Assembly: GCF_004366075.1 (NCBI RefSeq)
Contig: NZ_SODU01000001.1
Coordinates: forward strand, 1,054,001-1,118,000
Length of the DNA stretch: 64,000 bases
From: Kribbella pratensis
GTDB taxonomy: Bacteria > Actinomycetota > Actinomycetes > Propionibacteriales > Kribbellaceae
Direction of reading: 5' to 3'
Both the position numbers and the translations under genes were made by a program. Under the pieces are notes generated by a model that saw nothing but the letters and a program-made list of their open reading frames with translations, did not search any database and had not been told where the DNA came from. Below are positions 7,851 through 16,052 of the stretch, piece by piece (position 1 is the stretch's first letter; the number at the start of each line of letters is the position of its first letter).

Positions 7851-9253
7851 CGGGCATTCAACTCACCCCGCAGGACACGATCGAGCGGGGCCTCGCCCTG
7901 GCCGCGGCCGAGGGCGCCGACGGTTGCGTCGTACTCGTCGCCGAGACCTCCAGCACCAACCTGCGCTGGGCGAACAACACCCTGACCACCAACGGCGCGA
8001 TGCGCGGCTCGAGCGTGACCGTGATCGCCACGGTCGGCGCCGGCGAGGGTACGGCGGCCGGCGTCATCGGCCGCTCGTCGGTCACCGAGGACTCGTTGCG
8101 CGAGATCGTGTCCGCCGCGATCGCGACCGCCCGCGCGGCGGGCCCGGCCGAGGACGCCCGCCCGCTCGTCGACGGTACGACGGGAGCGGACTGGGACCTC
8201 GAGCCGGAGGAGACGACCGTCGGCGTGTTCGAGAAGTTCGCACCGTCGCTCGGCGAATCGCTCAAGCGCGCCTCGGCCGAGGCGCGCCACCTCTACGGCT
8301 TCGCCAACCACGAGGTCGTGACGCTGTACGTCGGTTCCTCGACGGGACTGCGGCTGCGCCAGGCGCTCCCCCGCGGGTACGTGTCGTCGACCGGCAAGAA
8401 CACCGACCTCAGCCACTCGGCCTGGGTCGGCACCGCCACGCGCGACTTCACCGACGTCGACCCGCTCGCGCTGGACGCCGAGCTCACTCGCCGCCTCGGC
8501 TGGGCGAACCGGACGGTGTCCGTCGACGCCGGCCGGCACCCGACGATCCTGCCGCCGGCCGCGGTCGCGGACCTGATGACGTACCTGTACTGGCAGCTCG
8601 ACGGCCGGGACGCGCTCGAGGGCCGGACCGTGTTCTCCAAGGCCGGTGGCGGCACCCGGCTCGGCGAACCCCTGTCGTCACAGCCGGTGAACCTGCACTC
8701 CGACCCGGCGCTCCCCGGGCTCGAAGCGTTCGGGTTCGCGGTGGCGCGTTCGTCCGGCGGCTCGTCGAGCGTCTTCGACAACGGGCTCACGCTCGCGGCC
8801 ACGGACTGGATCCGCGGCGGCAAGCTCGAGCACCTGATGACGAGCCGGTACACCGCCGGTCTCATCGATGCGCCGACGGCCACCCCGGACATCGAGAACT
8901 ACGTGGTCTCGGTCGACGGTGCGACCGGTTCGACCGACGACCTGGTCGCCGGGCTCGGCAACGGGCTGCTCCTGACCTGCCTGTGGTACATCCGGATGGT
9001 CGACCCGCAGACACTGCTGCTCACCGGCCTCACCCGCGACGGCGTCTACCTGGTCGAGAACGGCGAGGTCACCGGGGCGGTCAACAACTTCCGTTTCAAC
9101 GAAAGCCCGGTCGACCTGCTGTCCCGGTTCACCACGGCCGGCGCGACCGTTCCGTCGTACTCGCGGGAATGGGGCGACTACTTCTCCCGCACCGCGACCC
9201 CGCCCCTGCTGGTGCCCGACTTCAACATGTCGAGCGTCAGCCAGGCGAACTGA
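7847..9253 (+). CDS. tldE: TldE/PmbA-family protease subunit
   Basis: 468 aa. This is the non-zinc partner of TldD, needed to form the closed proteolytic chamber. It aligns in architecture with TldD but lacks HExxxH, as usual. An N-terminal beta-rich domain (STNLRWANNTLTTNG) is followed by the C-terminal PmbA-type core (HYGF-like HLYGFANHEV, SSSVFDNGLTLAATDWIRGG, YTAGLIDAPTATPDIENY, GLLLTCLWYIRMVDPQTLL). The GTG at 7847 sits 5 nt after an AGGAGG and overlaps the tldD stop. The gene ends 24 nt before the convergent methyltransferase gene, with no obvious hairpin terminator between them. Confidence 0.92.
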   Translation: MTGIQLTPQDTIERGLALAAAEGADGCVVLVAETSSTNLRWANNTLTTNGAMRGSSVTVIATVGAGEGTAAGVIGRSSVTEDSLREIVSAAIATARAAGPAEDARPLVDGTTGADWDLEPEETTVGVFEKFAPSLGESLKRASAEARHLYGFANHEVVTLYVGSSTGLRLRQALPRGYVSSTGKNTDLSHSAWVGTATRDFTDVDPLALDAELTRRLGWANRTVSVDAGRHPTILPPAAVADLMTYLYWQLDGRDALEGRTVFSKAGGGTRLGEPLSSQPVNLHSDPALPGLEAFGFAVARSSGGSSSVFDNGLTLAATDWIRGGKLEHLMTSRYTAGLIDAPTATPDIENYVVSVDGATGSTDDLVAGLGNGLLLTCLWYIRMVDPQTLLLTGLTRDGVYLVENGEVTGAVNNFRFNESPVDLLSRFTTAGATVPSYSREWGDYFSRTATPPLLVPDFNMSSVSQAN

Positions 9254-9276
9254 TCACTGTTTGGTCACTGTCCTGG

Positions 9277-9942
9277 TCATTGCTTGGTGAGGGCGACGCG
9301 CCACATCTCGCGTTGGCCTTCGTGGTACGGCGTGAGCTCGTCGAGCTGCCAGTTCTCGGCGAGCTCACGCACCAGGGCCTCGTCGAAGAAGCGGCCGACG
9401 AAGCCGTCGTGCACGGACAGCCCGTCGCCGAGCTGCTGCCAGTCCCGCGAGCAGGGGTCGCCGGTCGACCACACGGCGTACACGAAAACCCCGCCCGGGC
9501 TGAGCACCCGGCGGATCTCGGACACGAGTGACCGCAGCTCGGACGGCGAGAACGCCATGTTCAGCAGGAGATTCGCGAACACCGCGTTCACTGCGCCGTC
9601 GGCGGGCGGCAACGGGTCGCGGACGTCGTGCAACGCGGCGGTGACGCGGTCGTCGAGCCCTTCGCGCTGCGCCTCGTGCCGCAGCTGGTCGAGCGCGGTC
9701 TCGCTGAAGTCGGTGGCGTGCACGCTGAATCCCTGTCTGGCCAGGAAAAGCGCGTCCCTGCCGTGGCCGGCGCCGAGTTCCAGCACGTCATCGATGCCTG
9801 CGGCACCGAATCTCGCCACGGCCTGCTGCGCCACGGCTGATGGCTCCAGTCCGTGCAGCTGCGGGCGTCTCGCGTACGCCGAGTCCCAACGTTCCTGCTG
9901 AGCTCTCGCGAGCTCGACATGCCCAGTGTTTCCTCTATGCAT
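9277..9942 (-). CDS. Class I SAM-dependent methyltransferase
   Basis: 221 aa. Motif I VLELGAGHGRDALFLARQG near residue 55 and the acidic strand VHATDFSETAL place it in the Rossmann-fold class I methyltransferases. Motif post-II is seen in DGAVNAVFANLLLNM and motif III near VLSPGGVFVYAVWS. The overall length and the FSxxELRSLVSEIRRVLSPGG region fit the methyltransferase-11/12 type that acts on small molecules. The ATG at 9942 follows GGGGAG. It is divergent from the membrane protein gene at 10078. The acceptor substrate cannot be told from sequence. Confidence 0.85.
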   Translation of the reverse strand: MHRGNTGHVELARAQQERWDSAYARRPQLHGLEPSAVAQQAVARFGAAGIDDVLELGAGHGRDALFLARQGFSVHATDFSETALDQLRHEAQREGLDDRVTAALHDVRDPLPPADGAVNAVFANLLLNMAFSPSELRSLVSEIRRVLSPGGVFVYAVWSTGDPCSRDWQQLGDGLSVHDGFVGRFFDEALVRELAENWQLDELTPYHEGQREMWRVALTKQ

Positions 9943-10008
9943 GGTGCTCCCCGTGTTCGTCACGCCGGTCTGGACGATCGGCAGACCGCGCCAGCCTACG
10001 TCAGAACT

Positions 10009-10026
10009 TTGAGTAGACGTACTCAA
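10009..10026. promoter_or_regulatory. 18-bp palindrome in divergent intergenic region
   Basis: TTGAGTA-GACG-TACTCAA is a perfect inverted repeat with 7-bp arms and a 4-bp spacer. It lies between the methyltransferase start (9942) and the membrane-protein start (10078). Size and symmetry suggest a dimeric repressor site or a small hairpin. The regulator is unknown. Confidence 0.4.
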
Positions 10027-10077
10027 GCGGCAGGCCGTTCCCCGCCGGGACAGTGGAAGGGACCCGAGGAGGACTCG

Positions 10078-12240
10078 ATGCCGACCGCCGCCATCACCTG
10101 CCCCACCTGCCGCGCCCAGCTGCGCCTGACGATCGAGCCGGCCCCTTCTCCACAGCCTCACCCACAACCCGAACTCCGCCTCCCCGCCGCCCCACCCCAC
10201 CTCGGCATCCATCCCCCACCCCCTCCCCCAGAACTCCCTGTCGAACCCCCTGTCGCACCGCCCACCTCACCGCCTGTCGCACCGCCCGCCTCACCGCCTG
10301 TCGCACCGGCCGCCGCGCCGCCTGTTGCGGCTCGTTCCACGCGGCCGGTGTCCGGGGCCCGCCCGCCGTACCCGACGACCTTCGGCGATCCCCGCCCGCT
10401 CCCCCAACCCCCGACCGACCAGCCCCCGAGGCCCTCCAGGATCCGCCGCCTGAGCCCTCAGGCCACCCTCCTCACCCTCGGCGTACTCCTGCTCCTGGCA
10501 GCCGGCGTCACCTTCCTCGCCGTCAACTGGGACAGCCTCCCCGTCGCCGCCCAGGCCGCCATCATCGGTACCCTCGCCGCCCTCTCCTTCGCCGGCTCGA
10601 TCCCAGCGAGCCGCCGGAAACTGGCAGGCACCGCCGAAGCCCTCGCCATCCTCGGCACCGGTCTGCTCACCGTCGACCTGTACGGCGCCCGCGCCCTCGG
10701 CCTGATCCCACCGACCGCCGTCGACGGCTTCACCTACAGCGCGATCGTCTTCGCGACCATCGCCGTACTCGCGCTCCTGATGACCCGCCTCGCCCCCAAG
10801 GTCGTCACGTACGGCGTCACCGCGGTCATCGCCGCACAAGTCCCGATCCCGCTCGTCCTGATCGATCGCGCGAGCCTCCCGGTCCTCCTCGGCGCGCTCC
10901 TGGTCCAGGTCGTCAGCACGCTGTACCTGTCCGCGAAGGGCACCGCGATCGTCCGCCGTACCGGATCCATCACCGCCGCCATCGTCTTCTGCGGCATCCT
11001 CGTAGCCGGCATGACCCGCACGCTCCTGGGCCTCCTCACCACGACCACCTTGTCCATCACGATCGCGACCGCCGCAATCGTCTGCGTCGCCGCAGCGACC
11101 GGCATCGCGATCCTCCACAAGCGCCCACTCCCCGCGGCGCTCCCCTCCGGCCTCGGCGAATGCGTCTGCGCCGCAGCCGCCGCCTTCGCTGTCGCCACCA
11201 CGCTCCCGCAACTCCCCGGCCCGAGCCGCTGGTTCACCACAGCACTTGCCACTCTTCTCGCCATCATCGAGCTCGTCGCTGCCCGCCGTACCGGCAAGCT
11301 CGCCGTCATCCTGCACAGCGCAACCATCACGGTGGCCGCCGTCGACCTCACCTACTGCGTGGCCACGGACGACATCCGCCAACTCGGCTACCTCGCCGCG
11401 ATCCTCGCCGTACTGGCGGTTCTCGCTGCCGTCCGCAAACTCACTGACCCCGTCCCCACCGCAGCCGTCGCCAGCCTGAGCGCCCAGCTCGCGATCGTCC
11501 TGTTCGCGTTCGACGGGTACGTCGACACGTGGCCGGCCGCCGTCGCACTAGCCGCCGTCGCCGCGATCGGCATCGCGGTCACCTGCGGGTACGTCGGCAA
11601 GCCGCTGGAACCCGTCCTGCTCACTACCGCCGCCTGCGCCGCCGTACTGGCCGAGATCGCTGCCGTGGCGGCGTCCCCCTACACCGCAACCGGCGTAGTC
11701 CTGACGATCGTCGCCGCCCCGCTGATTGCCTACGGCATGAATCCGCGCCGCCGCCCGACCCTGCTACAGGCCGCGGTCCTGCTCATCATCGCCAACACCG
11801 CCTTCATGCTCGGCGCCGACGCACACACCCTGGAGTGGTACACCGTCCCGCCGGCCCTGATCCTGCTGGCCGTCGGCATCGTTGCCTGGCGCAACCAACC
11901 GAGCTGGGTCTTCCTCGGCCCCGGCCTGATGCTCGGCCTCGCTCCCTCCGCCCTGATCGCCGACACCACCGACAACTGGCTCCGCGCAACCCTGGTGGTA
12001 GCCGCCGCAGTCCTCCTCATCCTGATCGGCGTCCGCCAGTCCCTCCAGTCCCCCTTCGTCATCGGCTCCGGCGTCGTAGCCAAGATCGCCATCGCCCAGT
12101 TCCTGGAAGTAGCCCCCTTGATCCCCCGCTGGATCACCCTCGCCACCGCCGGCCTGATCCTCCTCACCACCGGCGCAACCTACGAACGCCGCCTGACCCA
12201 AGCCAAACAAGCCACCCGCTGGATATCGAACCTCCGCTGA
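10078..12240 (+). CDS. Large multi-pass membrane protein with N-terminal CxxC and proline-rich region
   Basis: 720 aa. The N-terminus holds a single CPTC knuckle (residues 8-11), then about 100 residues rich in Pro, Val and Ala, including the tandem PPVAPPxSPPVAPP units. A hydrophobic region with roughly 18-20 TM helices follows from residue 135 to the end, starting at LSPQATLLTLGVLLLLAAG. A motif FLAVNWDSLPVAAQAAIIG follows the first helix, and GTAEALAILGTGLLTVDLYGAR comes next. This resembles the actinobacterial SCO7613-type / DUF2157-like membrane proteins of unknown function. The ATG at 10078 is preceded by GAGGAGG. Transport or envelope roles are possible, but no catalytic motif is visible. 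Confidence 0.75.
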   Translation: MPTAAITCPTCRAQLRLTIEPAPSPQPHPQPELRLPAAPPHLGIHPPPPPPELPVEPPVAPPTSPPVAPPASPPVAPAAAPPVAARSTRPVSGARPPYPTTFGDPRPLPQPPTDQPPRPSRIRRLSPQATLLTLGVLLLLAAGVTFLAVNWDSLPVAAQAAIIGTLAALSFAGSIPASRRKLAGTAEALAILGTGLLTVDLYGARALGLIPPTAVDGFTYSAIVFATIAVLALLMTRLAPKVVTYGVTAVIAAQVPIPLVLIDRASLPVLLGALLVQVVSTLYLSAKGTAIVRRTGSITAAIVFCGILVAGMTRTLLGLLTTTTLSITIATAAIVCVAAATGIAILHKRPLPAALPSGLGECVCAAAAAFAVATTLPQLPGPSRWFTTALATLLAIIELVAARRTGKLAVILHSATITVAAVDLTYCVATDDIRQLGYLAAILAVLAVLAAVRKLTDPVPTAAVASLSAQLAIVLFAFDGYVDTWPAAVALAAVAAIGIAVTCGYVGKPLEPVLLTTAACAAVLAEIAAVAASPYTATGVVLTIVAAPLIAYGMNPRRRPTLLQAAVLLIIANTAFMLGADAHTLEWYTVPPALILLAVGIVAWRNQPSWVFLGPGLMLGLAPSALIADTTDNWLRATLVVAAAVLLILIGVRQSLQSPFVIGSGVVAKIAIAQFLEVAPLIPRWITLATAGLILLTTGATYERRLTQAKQATRWISNLR
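10249..10320 (+). repeat. 24-nt tandem repeat, three units
   Basis: Three in-frame 24-nt units at 10249-10272, 10273-10296 and 10297-10320 (unit begins CCTGTCGCACCGCCC), with a fourth partial copy. They encode PVAPPxSP repeats in the proline-rich linker of the membrane protein. The third unit has diverged. Such repeats may vary in number between strains. Confidence 0.8.
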
Positions 12241-12331
12241 CTCAAGCGCTTGCCACGACGCGCTGACAGCCGCACCCCGACGCGGAATCCATCGCATACT
12301 GAATGTGTTCGCTGACTGCGTTGGGGGACGC

Positions 12332-13861
12332 ATGTTCGACCCTCTGGTCCAAGGGCTGCCTAACGACTCCTACTTGGCGCCTGTCTTCCTGTCGCTGCGA
12401 GGTCACGACGGGGTAACCCCGAAACGCCTGGCTGCTTCGGGAATCGCCCAGAACCTGCTGCGTCTCCCCATCGTCCAGAACAAGGCTGTCCAGACAGGCA
12501 ACAAACCAGCGGACGCGGCATTCGCGGTCATCGTCGAACAAGTCGCGCAACTGGAGTCCCCGACCGACCGCCTCATCGCCGACGCGATCCTCAACCTCGG
12601 CATCTATCGCGAAACGTACAAGTCTCGGAACATCTCCGGTCGAGCCATCCATCGCCTCACCACAGGCGGGGTGGGCGACCGCCGACTCGCTGTCGTCGAC
12701 CAATGGCAGGCCCTGCACGAGGCGCTCGACGCCGCACCACCCGCCGGGCCGGCTCCCGGCGAGCACACGCTGCGCAGCCGCCTGGAACGAGAAGTCTTCG
12801 AACGACTGAGCACCTTGCTCGTCAATCCCAGACCCACCTTCGAGATCTCCGCTCCGGGCGAACCGATCGCACCCTCGACGGCGCAGACCGTCGACGCAAC
12901 AGCTGCCGGGAAGGTCATCGTGGTCGGCGGAGCCGCATTCGACCACACCTGGCGCATCGGTTCGGTGCCTCCGGTGGGAACGTCGACAATGGCGATGGCG
13001 TTCGCCCGTACCCCTGGCGGCAAAGGCGTCAGCCAAGCCGTCGCCGCCGCCCATCTGGACCTCGACGTGTCGTTGATAGCCGCCGTCGCACCCGACGACG
13101 ACGGGCGGGAGATCGAGGCTCACCTCGATCGCGAAGGCGTCGACACCTCCCTGCTCCACCGAGTCGAGCGCCCCAGCGCCAGAACTCCGGCCACCGGAAT
13201 CTACGAACTGCCCTACGGCAACAGTTCGGCCGCAGTGTTCCGAGACATCGACCTCGACGTGCCCACCATCGACCGCCATGCGGCCGCCCTCACCACCTGC
13301 GACGTACTCCTCCTCACCTTCGAACTCCCCATGCCAGTCCTGAAACACGTCCTCGACCTGGTCGCCGACGCCCCGAATCCTCCCGTCGTCATCGTCACAC
13401 CTGGCCAGCCCTATTCGAACGGTCACCTGGTCAGCCCCCTGCTCAAGCAGATGGACTATCTCGTCGCACATCTGTGGGAGCTGGAGGGATTCGCGTTCTC
13501 CGACGAGGCGAAGTACGACCCCGAACTGCTCAGCGACGACCTGCTGAGCCGCGGCCTGAGATCCCTCTGCCTGCTGAGCGTTCCGGACGGCGGAAGCGTT
13601 TACGAGCGCGGTAAGCCGACCGCCCAGATTCCCAGACCGCACAGGAACATCCAGGAGGCGTCGATCACGCGGGACGCCTTCTGTGCCGCGTTGGCCGCCC
13701 GCCTGATCGAGGACCGATCCCGCACGGAAAACACCTTCCTGTGGGCAGCAGCCGCAATGGCAAGCTTCGCCGACAACTACCACCAGGCCCCCACCACCCA
13801 CCCGAGCCGAGCGACCATCAACGAACGCTTCGCCCAGATGCCGCGCGGCGAGGCCAGCTGA
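12332..13861 (+). CDS. PfkB-fold kinase-like protein with about 190-residue N-terminal extension
   Basis: 509 aa. The C-terminal part (about residue 195 onward) is a ribokinase/PfkB fold: start strand VIVVGGAAFDHTW, substrate loop TPGGKGVSQAVAAAHLDLD, VVIVTPGQPYSNG, and the catalytic end EASITRDAFCAALAARLI. The usual GAGD anion hole is altered to xTRD, although the aspartate remains. The N-terminal region is mostly helical (DAAFAVIVEQVAQLESPTD, then LAVVDQWQALHEALD) and I do not recognise it. The ATG at 12332 has GGGGGA upstream; a GTG at 12305 is in frame. A second, shorter relative lies at 14410 with a small membrane protein gene between. The substrate is unknown and activity is uncertain. 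Confidence 0.75.
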   Translation: MFDPLVQGLPNDSYLAPVFLSLRGHDGVTPKRLAASGIAQNLLRLPIVQNKAVQTGNKPADAAFAVIVEQVAQLESPTDRLIADAILNLGIYRETYKSRNISGRAIHRLTTGGVGDRRLAVVDQWQALHEALDAAPPAGPAPGEHTLRSRLEREVFERLSTLLVNPRPTFEISAPGEPIAPSTAQTVDATAAGKVIVVGGAAFDHTWRIGSVPPVGTSTMAMAFARTPGGKGVSQAVAAAHLDLDVSLIAAVAPDDDGREIEAHLDREGVDTSLLHRVERPSARTPATGIYELPYGNSSAAVFRDIDLDVPTIDRHAAALTTCDVLLLTFELPMPVLKHVLDLVADAPNPPVVIVTPGQPYSNGHLVSPLLKQMDYLVAHLWELEGFAFSDEAKYDPELLSDDLLSRGLRSLCLLSVPDGGSVYERGKPTAQIPRPHRNIQEASITRDAFCAALAARLIEDRSRTENTFLWAAAAMASFADNYHQAPTTHPSRATINERFAQMPRGEAS

Positions 13862-14083
13862 GGCTGCCACTTGGCAAACCCGCCGTCCGACTTGGCAACC
13901 GCGTTCGCCGAACGACCGGAGCGGCGGCGCCAACACCGTCCGCTGCGCAACAAATCCGGCACTGGCGGTCACAAGTGTCCCTGTCACGATCGAAGCAGAG
14001 GCACTCCACGCGCCTTCAGCGGAGTCGGCAGGGACCCGATCCCGGAACCGCCGGCCGCGCGAGATCGAGGATCGAGGGACGCC

Positions 14084-14341
14084 ATGGCAACCAACCAGGC
14101 ACTCGCATTGATGCTCATCTTCGGCTTTTCGTTCGCGATCGCCAAGAACTGGAGGAAGGTACTCGTCTTCCTCGGCGCACTGGCCATGACCGCGGCCCTC
14201 TTCGGTGTCTACTCCATCGTCGAGGCGGTCCGCGACATCGACACGATCCACAGCGACGTGGACCCCGCCGGCATCCAGGCCGGTCACCCCGACGCGACCA
14301 CAGACGCGACCGCACGGTCGGCCGCACCGCGCGGACGCTGA
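14084..14341 (+). CDS. Small two-helix membrane protein
   Basis: 85 aa beginning MATNQALALMLIFGFSFAIA. Two hydrophobic segments (about residues 5-20 and 24-45) are separated by KNWRK. They are followed by a soluble tail rich in Asp, Ala and Thr (HSDVDPAGIQAGHPDATTDA). GAGGGA lies upstream of the ATG. It sits between the two PfkB-like genes on the same strand, 222 nt after the first and 68 nt before the second, so it may share their transcript. No known family is recognised. The 222-nt stretch before it shows no convincing gene. Confidence 0.6.
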   Translation: MATNQALALMLIFGFSFAIAKNWRKVLVFLGALAMTAALFGVYSIVEAVRDIDTIHSDVDPAGIQAGHPDATTDATARSAAPRGR

Positions 14342-14409
14342 CAATCTGACAGGACGGGCGTCGCGGCCGACCCGGCCGCGGCGCCCGGAAGAGGAGACGG
14401 TGAGACCCG

Positions 14410-15411
14410 ATGCTCGGCAGATCTAGTTCGGACAACTCGTCGCCTGGCCGGGTTGTCGTTGTCGGTGGCGCGGTCATGGATGCCACGTTCAGGACCAAGC
14501 AGTTGCCGGCTCCGGAGACCTCGGCCGAGGCACTCGGCTTCAGCCTTTCGCCTGGCGGAAAAGGCCTGATGCAAGCAGTTGCCTCAGCGCGGCTCGGCCT
14601 GCACACCTCACTCGTGGCCGCGGTCGCCACCGACCGATTCGGTGACGAGATCGTCGAGTACCTGGAGCGGGAGCACGTGGCCACGTCGCTCCTCGAACGC
14701 GTCCCGAACGCCGACACGCCGTTCACCGGCGTGTTCCAGCAACAGCTCGGCGACAGCATCGCCGCCAACTGGCGCAACGATAAGGAGATCCGCCTGGAGT
14801 CCAGCGACGTGGCCGATCGCCGCGAGGAGCTCGCTGGATGCGACGTACTCCTGGTCACGTTCGAGGTGCCCCGCGACACGTTGGAGGACACGGTCGCGCT
14901 GGCACACGAACGGTCCGACGAGCGCCCGATCGTGATCGTCACGCCGGGCCAGCCGTACAGCGACGACGCGGTCTCGGCCGACACCCTCGCGCAGATCGAC
15001 TATCTCGTCGCACATGCCTGGGAGCTGGAGCCGTTCGCGCGCCACGCCGCCTTCGACCCCGACTCCGTGGCCCGCACGCTGCTTGCCTTCGGCGTCGAAA
15101 CCCTCTGCCTGCTCGGCACCGGCGGCTGCAACGCGTACTCGCGTCCGATGCCCGACGTCCTCCGGGTCGCTGCGCCGCCCGCGATCTACAAGGAGTCGTC
15201 GGTCGCCCGCGACGCCTTCTGCGCTGCGCTGGCCGCCCAGTTGATCGACAACGAGAGCAAGTTCTCCGAGGACGTGGCTCGCTGGGCGACAGCTGCCATG
15301 TCCTGCGCGGCCTCCGACTTCCCGCGCCGAAACCCCCTGCCGACCCGGCGCCGCATCAACGACCTGCTGGACGTCAGTCGGCTGGAGGGCGCAAGGACGT
15401 CCGAATGCTAG
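14410..15411 (+). CDS. PfkB-fold kinase-like protein
   Basis: 333 aa, a standard ribokinase-fold length without the N-terminal extension of its relative at 12332. Visible motifs are VVVVGGAVMDATF, SPGGKGLMQAVASARLGLHT (typical family members have GGKGANQA), IVIVTPGQPYSDDAV, DYLVAHAWELEPFA and the C-terminal ESSVARDAFCAALAAQLI. As in the relative, the GAGD motif is changed to ARD, keeping only the presumed catalytic aspartate. The two proteins share several blocks (VTPGQPYS, DYLVAH, WELE, RDAFCAALAA), so they are paralogues. GGTGAG precedes the ATG. The gene end overlaps the convergent gene at 15408 by 4 nt. Confidence 0.78.
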   Translation: MLGRSSSDNSSPGRVVVVGGAVMDATFRTKQLPAPETSAEALGFSLSPGGKGLMQAVASARLGLHTSLVAAVATDRFGDEIVEYLEREHVATSLLERVPNADTPFTGVFQQQLGDSIAANWRNDKEIRLESSDVADRREELAGCDVLLVTFEVPRDTLEDTVALAHERSDERPIVIVTPGQPYSDDAVSADTLAQIDYLVAHAWELEPFARHAAFDPDSVARTLLAFGVETLCLLGTGGCNAYSRPMPDVLRVAAPPAIYKESSVARDAFCAALAAQLIDNESKFSEDVARWATAAMSCAASDFPRRNPLPTRRRINDLLDVSRLEGARTSEC

Positions 15412-15977
15412 AAGAATCTCCTCAGCCGTTCGGGCATGACCGGAAGGTGGTCAGGACCCAGAGCCGTGACAAGTCTCCCCAGGCGATCCTGGACCTCGTC
15501 ATCGTCGAGCTCCGCGGGACCGAGCCGGAGAACCGACTCGTACGAGACGCCGTGGCTCGAACGGATGCTGCTGTGCGACGCGTGCAGCACTTCGTCCTCG
15601 CCGAACGTCGAGGACTGACCGCAGGTCAGGTCGACGATGAGCCGGTCCGGATCGTCGGCATCACCGACCTCCAGCCAGCAGTGGTCCGGCAGATCCTCCG
15701 AGGACTCTCGAACGGCCCACACATCGCCGTAGCAGTACACCGCCGGCACCGCGTGGACCTCTCCCAGGACGGCCATCAGCCAGGCCGAGGTCACACCGCA
15801 CTGCCCTGTCGAAGGTCGATCCTGCTGATCGGCGTAACGCCAATGAACCGTCTTCTCGTCCCACCCCTTCGAGACAAGGTTTCGGTACGCCGTGAGCGCC
15901 GTACGCCAGTCTGCCGCCGCCTGATCATGCGCGTGGTCCATCGAGGCCGCAGTAGCTGGATCATCACTCAGAGTCAC
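15408..15977 (-). CDS. YunG-like / transglutaminase-like cysteine-histidine protein
   Basis: 189 aa. The pattern STGQCGVTSAWLMAVLG (Cys on a helix start), then DHCWLEVGD (His) and DRLIVDLTCGQ (Asp strand), resembles the YunG family and, more loosely, transglutaminase-like folds with a Cys-His-Asp triad. The N-terminus is helical (AAADWRTALTAYRNLVSKG) and the C-terminus charged, ending PERLRRFF. The GTG at 15977 gives the longest reading; an ATG at 15941 is also possible and neither has a strong ribosome site. It converges with the PfkB-like gene and lies downstream of the Mom-like gene on the same strand. Biochemical role unknown. Confidence 0.5.
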   Translation of the reverse strand: MTLSDDPATAASMDHAHDQAAADWRTALTAYRNLVSKGWDEKTVHWRYADQQDRPSTGQCGVTSAWLMAVLGEVHAVPAVYCYGDVWAVRESSEDLPDHCWLEVGDADDPDRLIVDLTCGQSSTFGEDEVLHASHSSIRSSHGVSYESVLRLGPAELDDDEVQDRLGRLVTALGPDHLPVMPERLRRFF

Positions 15978-16052
15978 CTCGGCGATGCTAGCAGCGCAGT
16001 TCGACGACCACCAGATCCACGGCCGCAGATCTGCCCGCCGCTCCAGCAGAGC

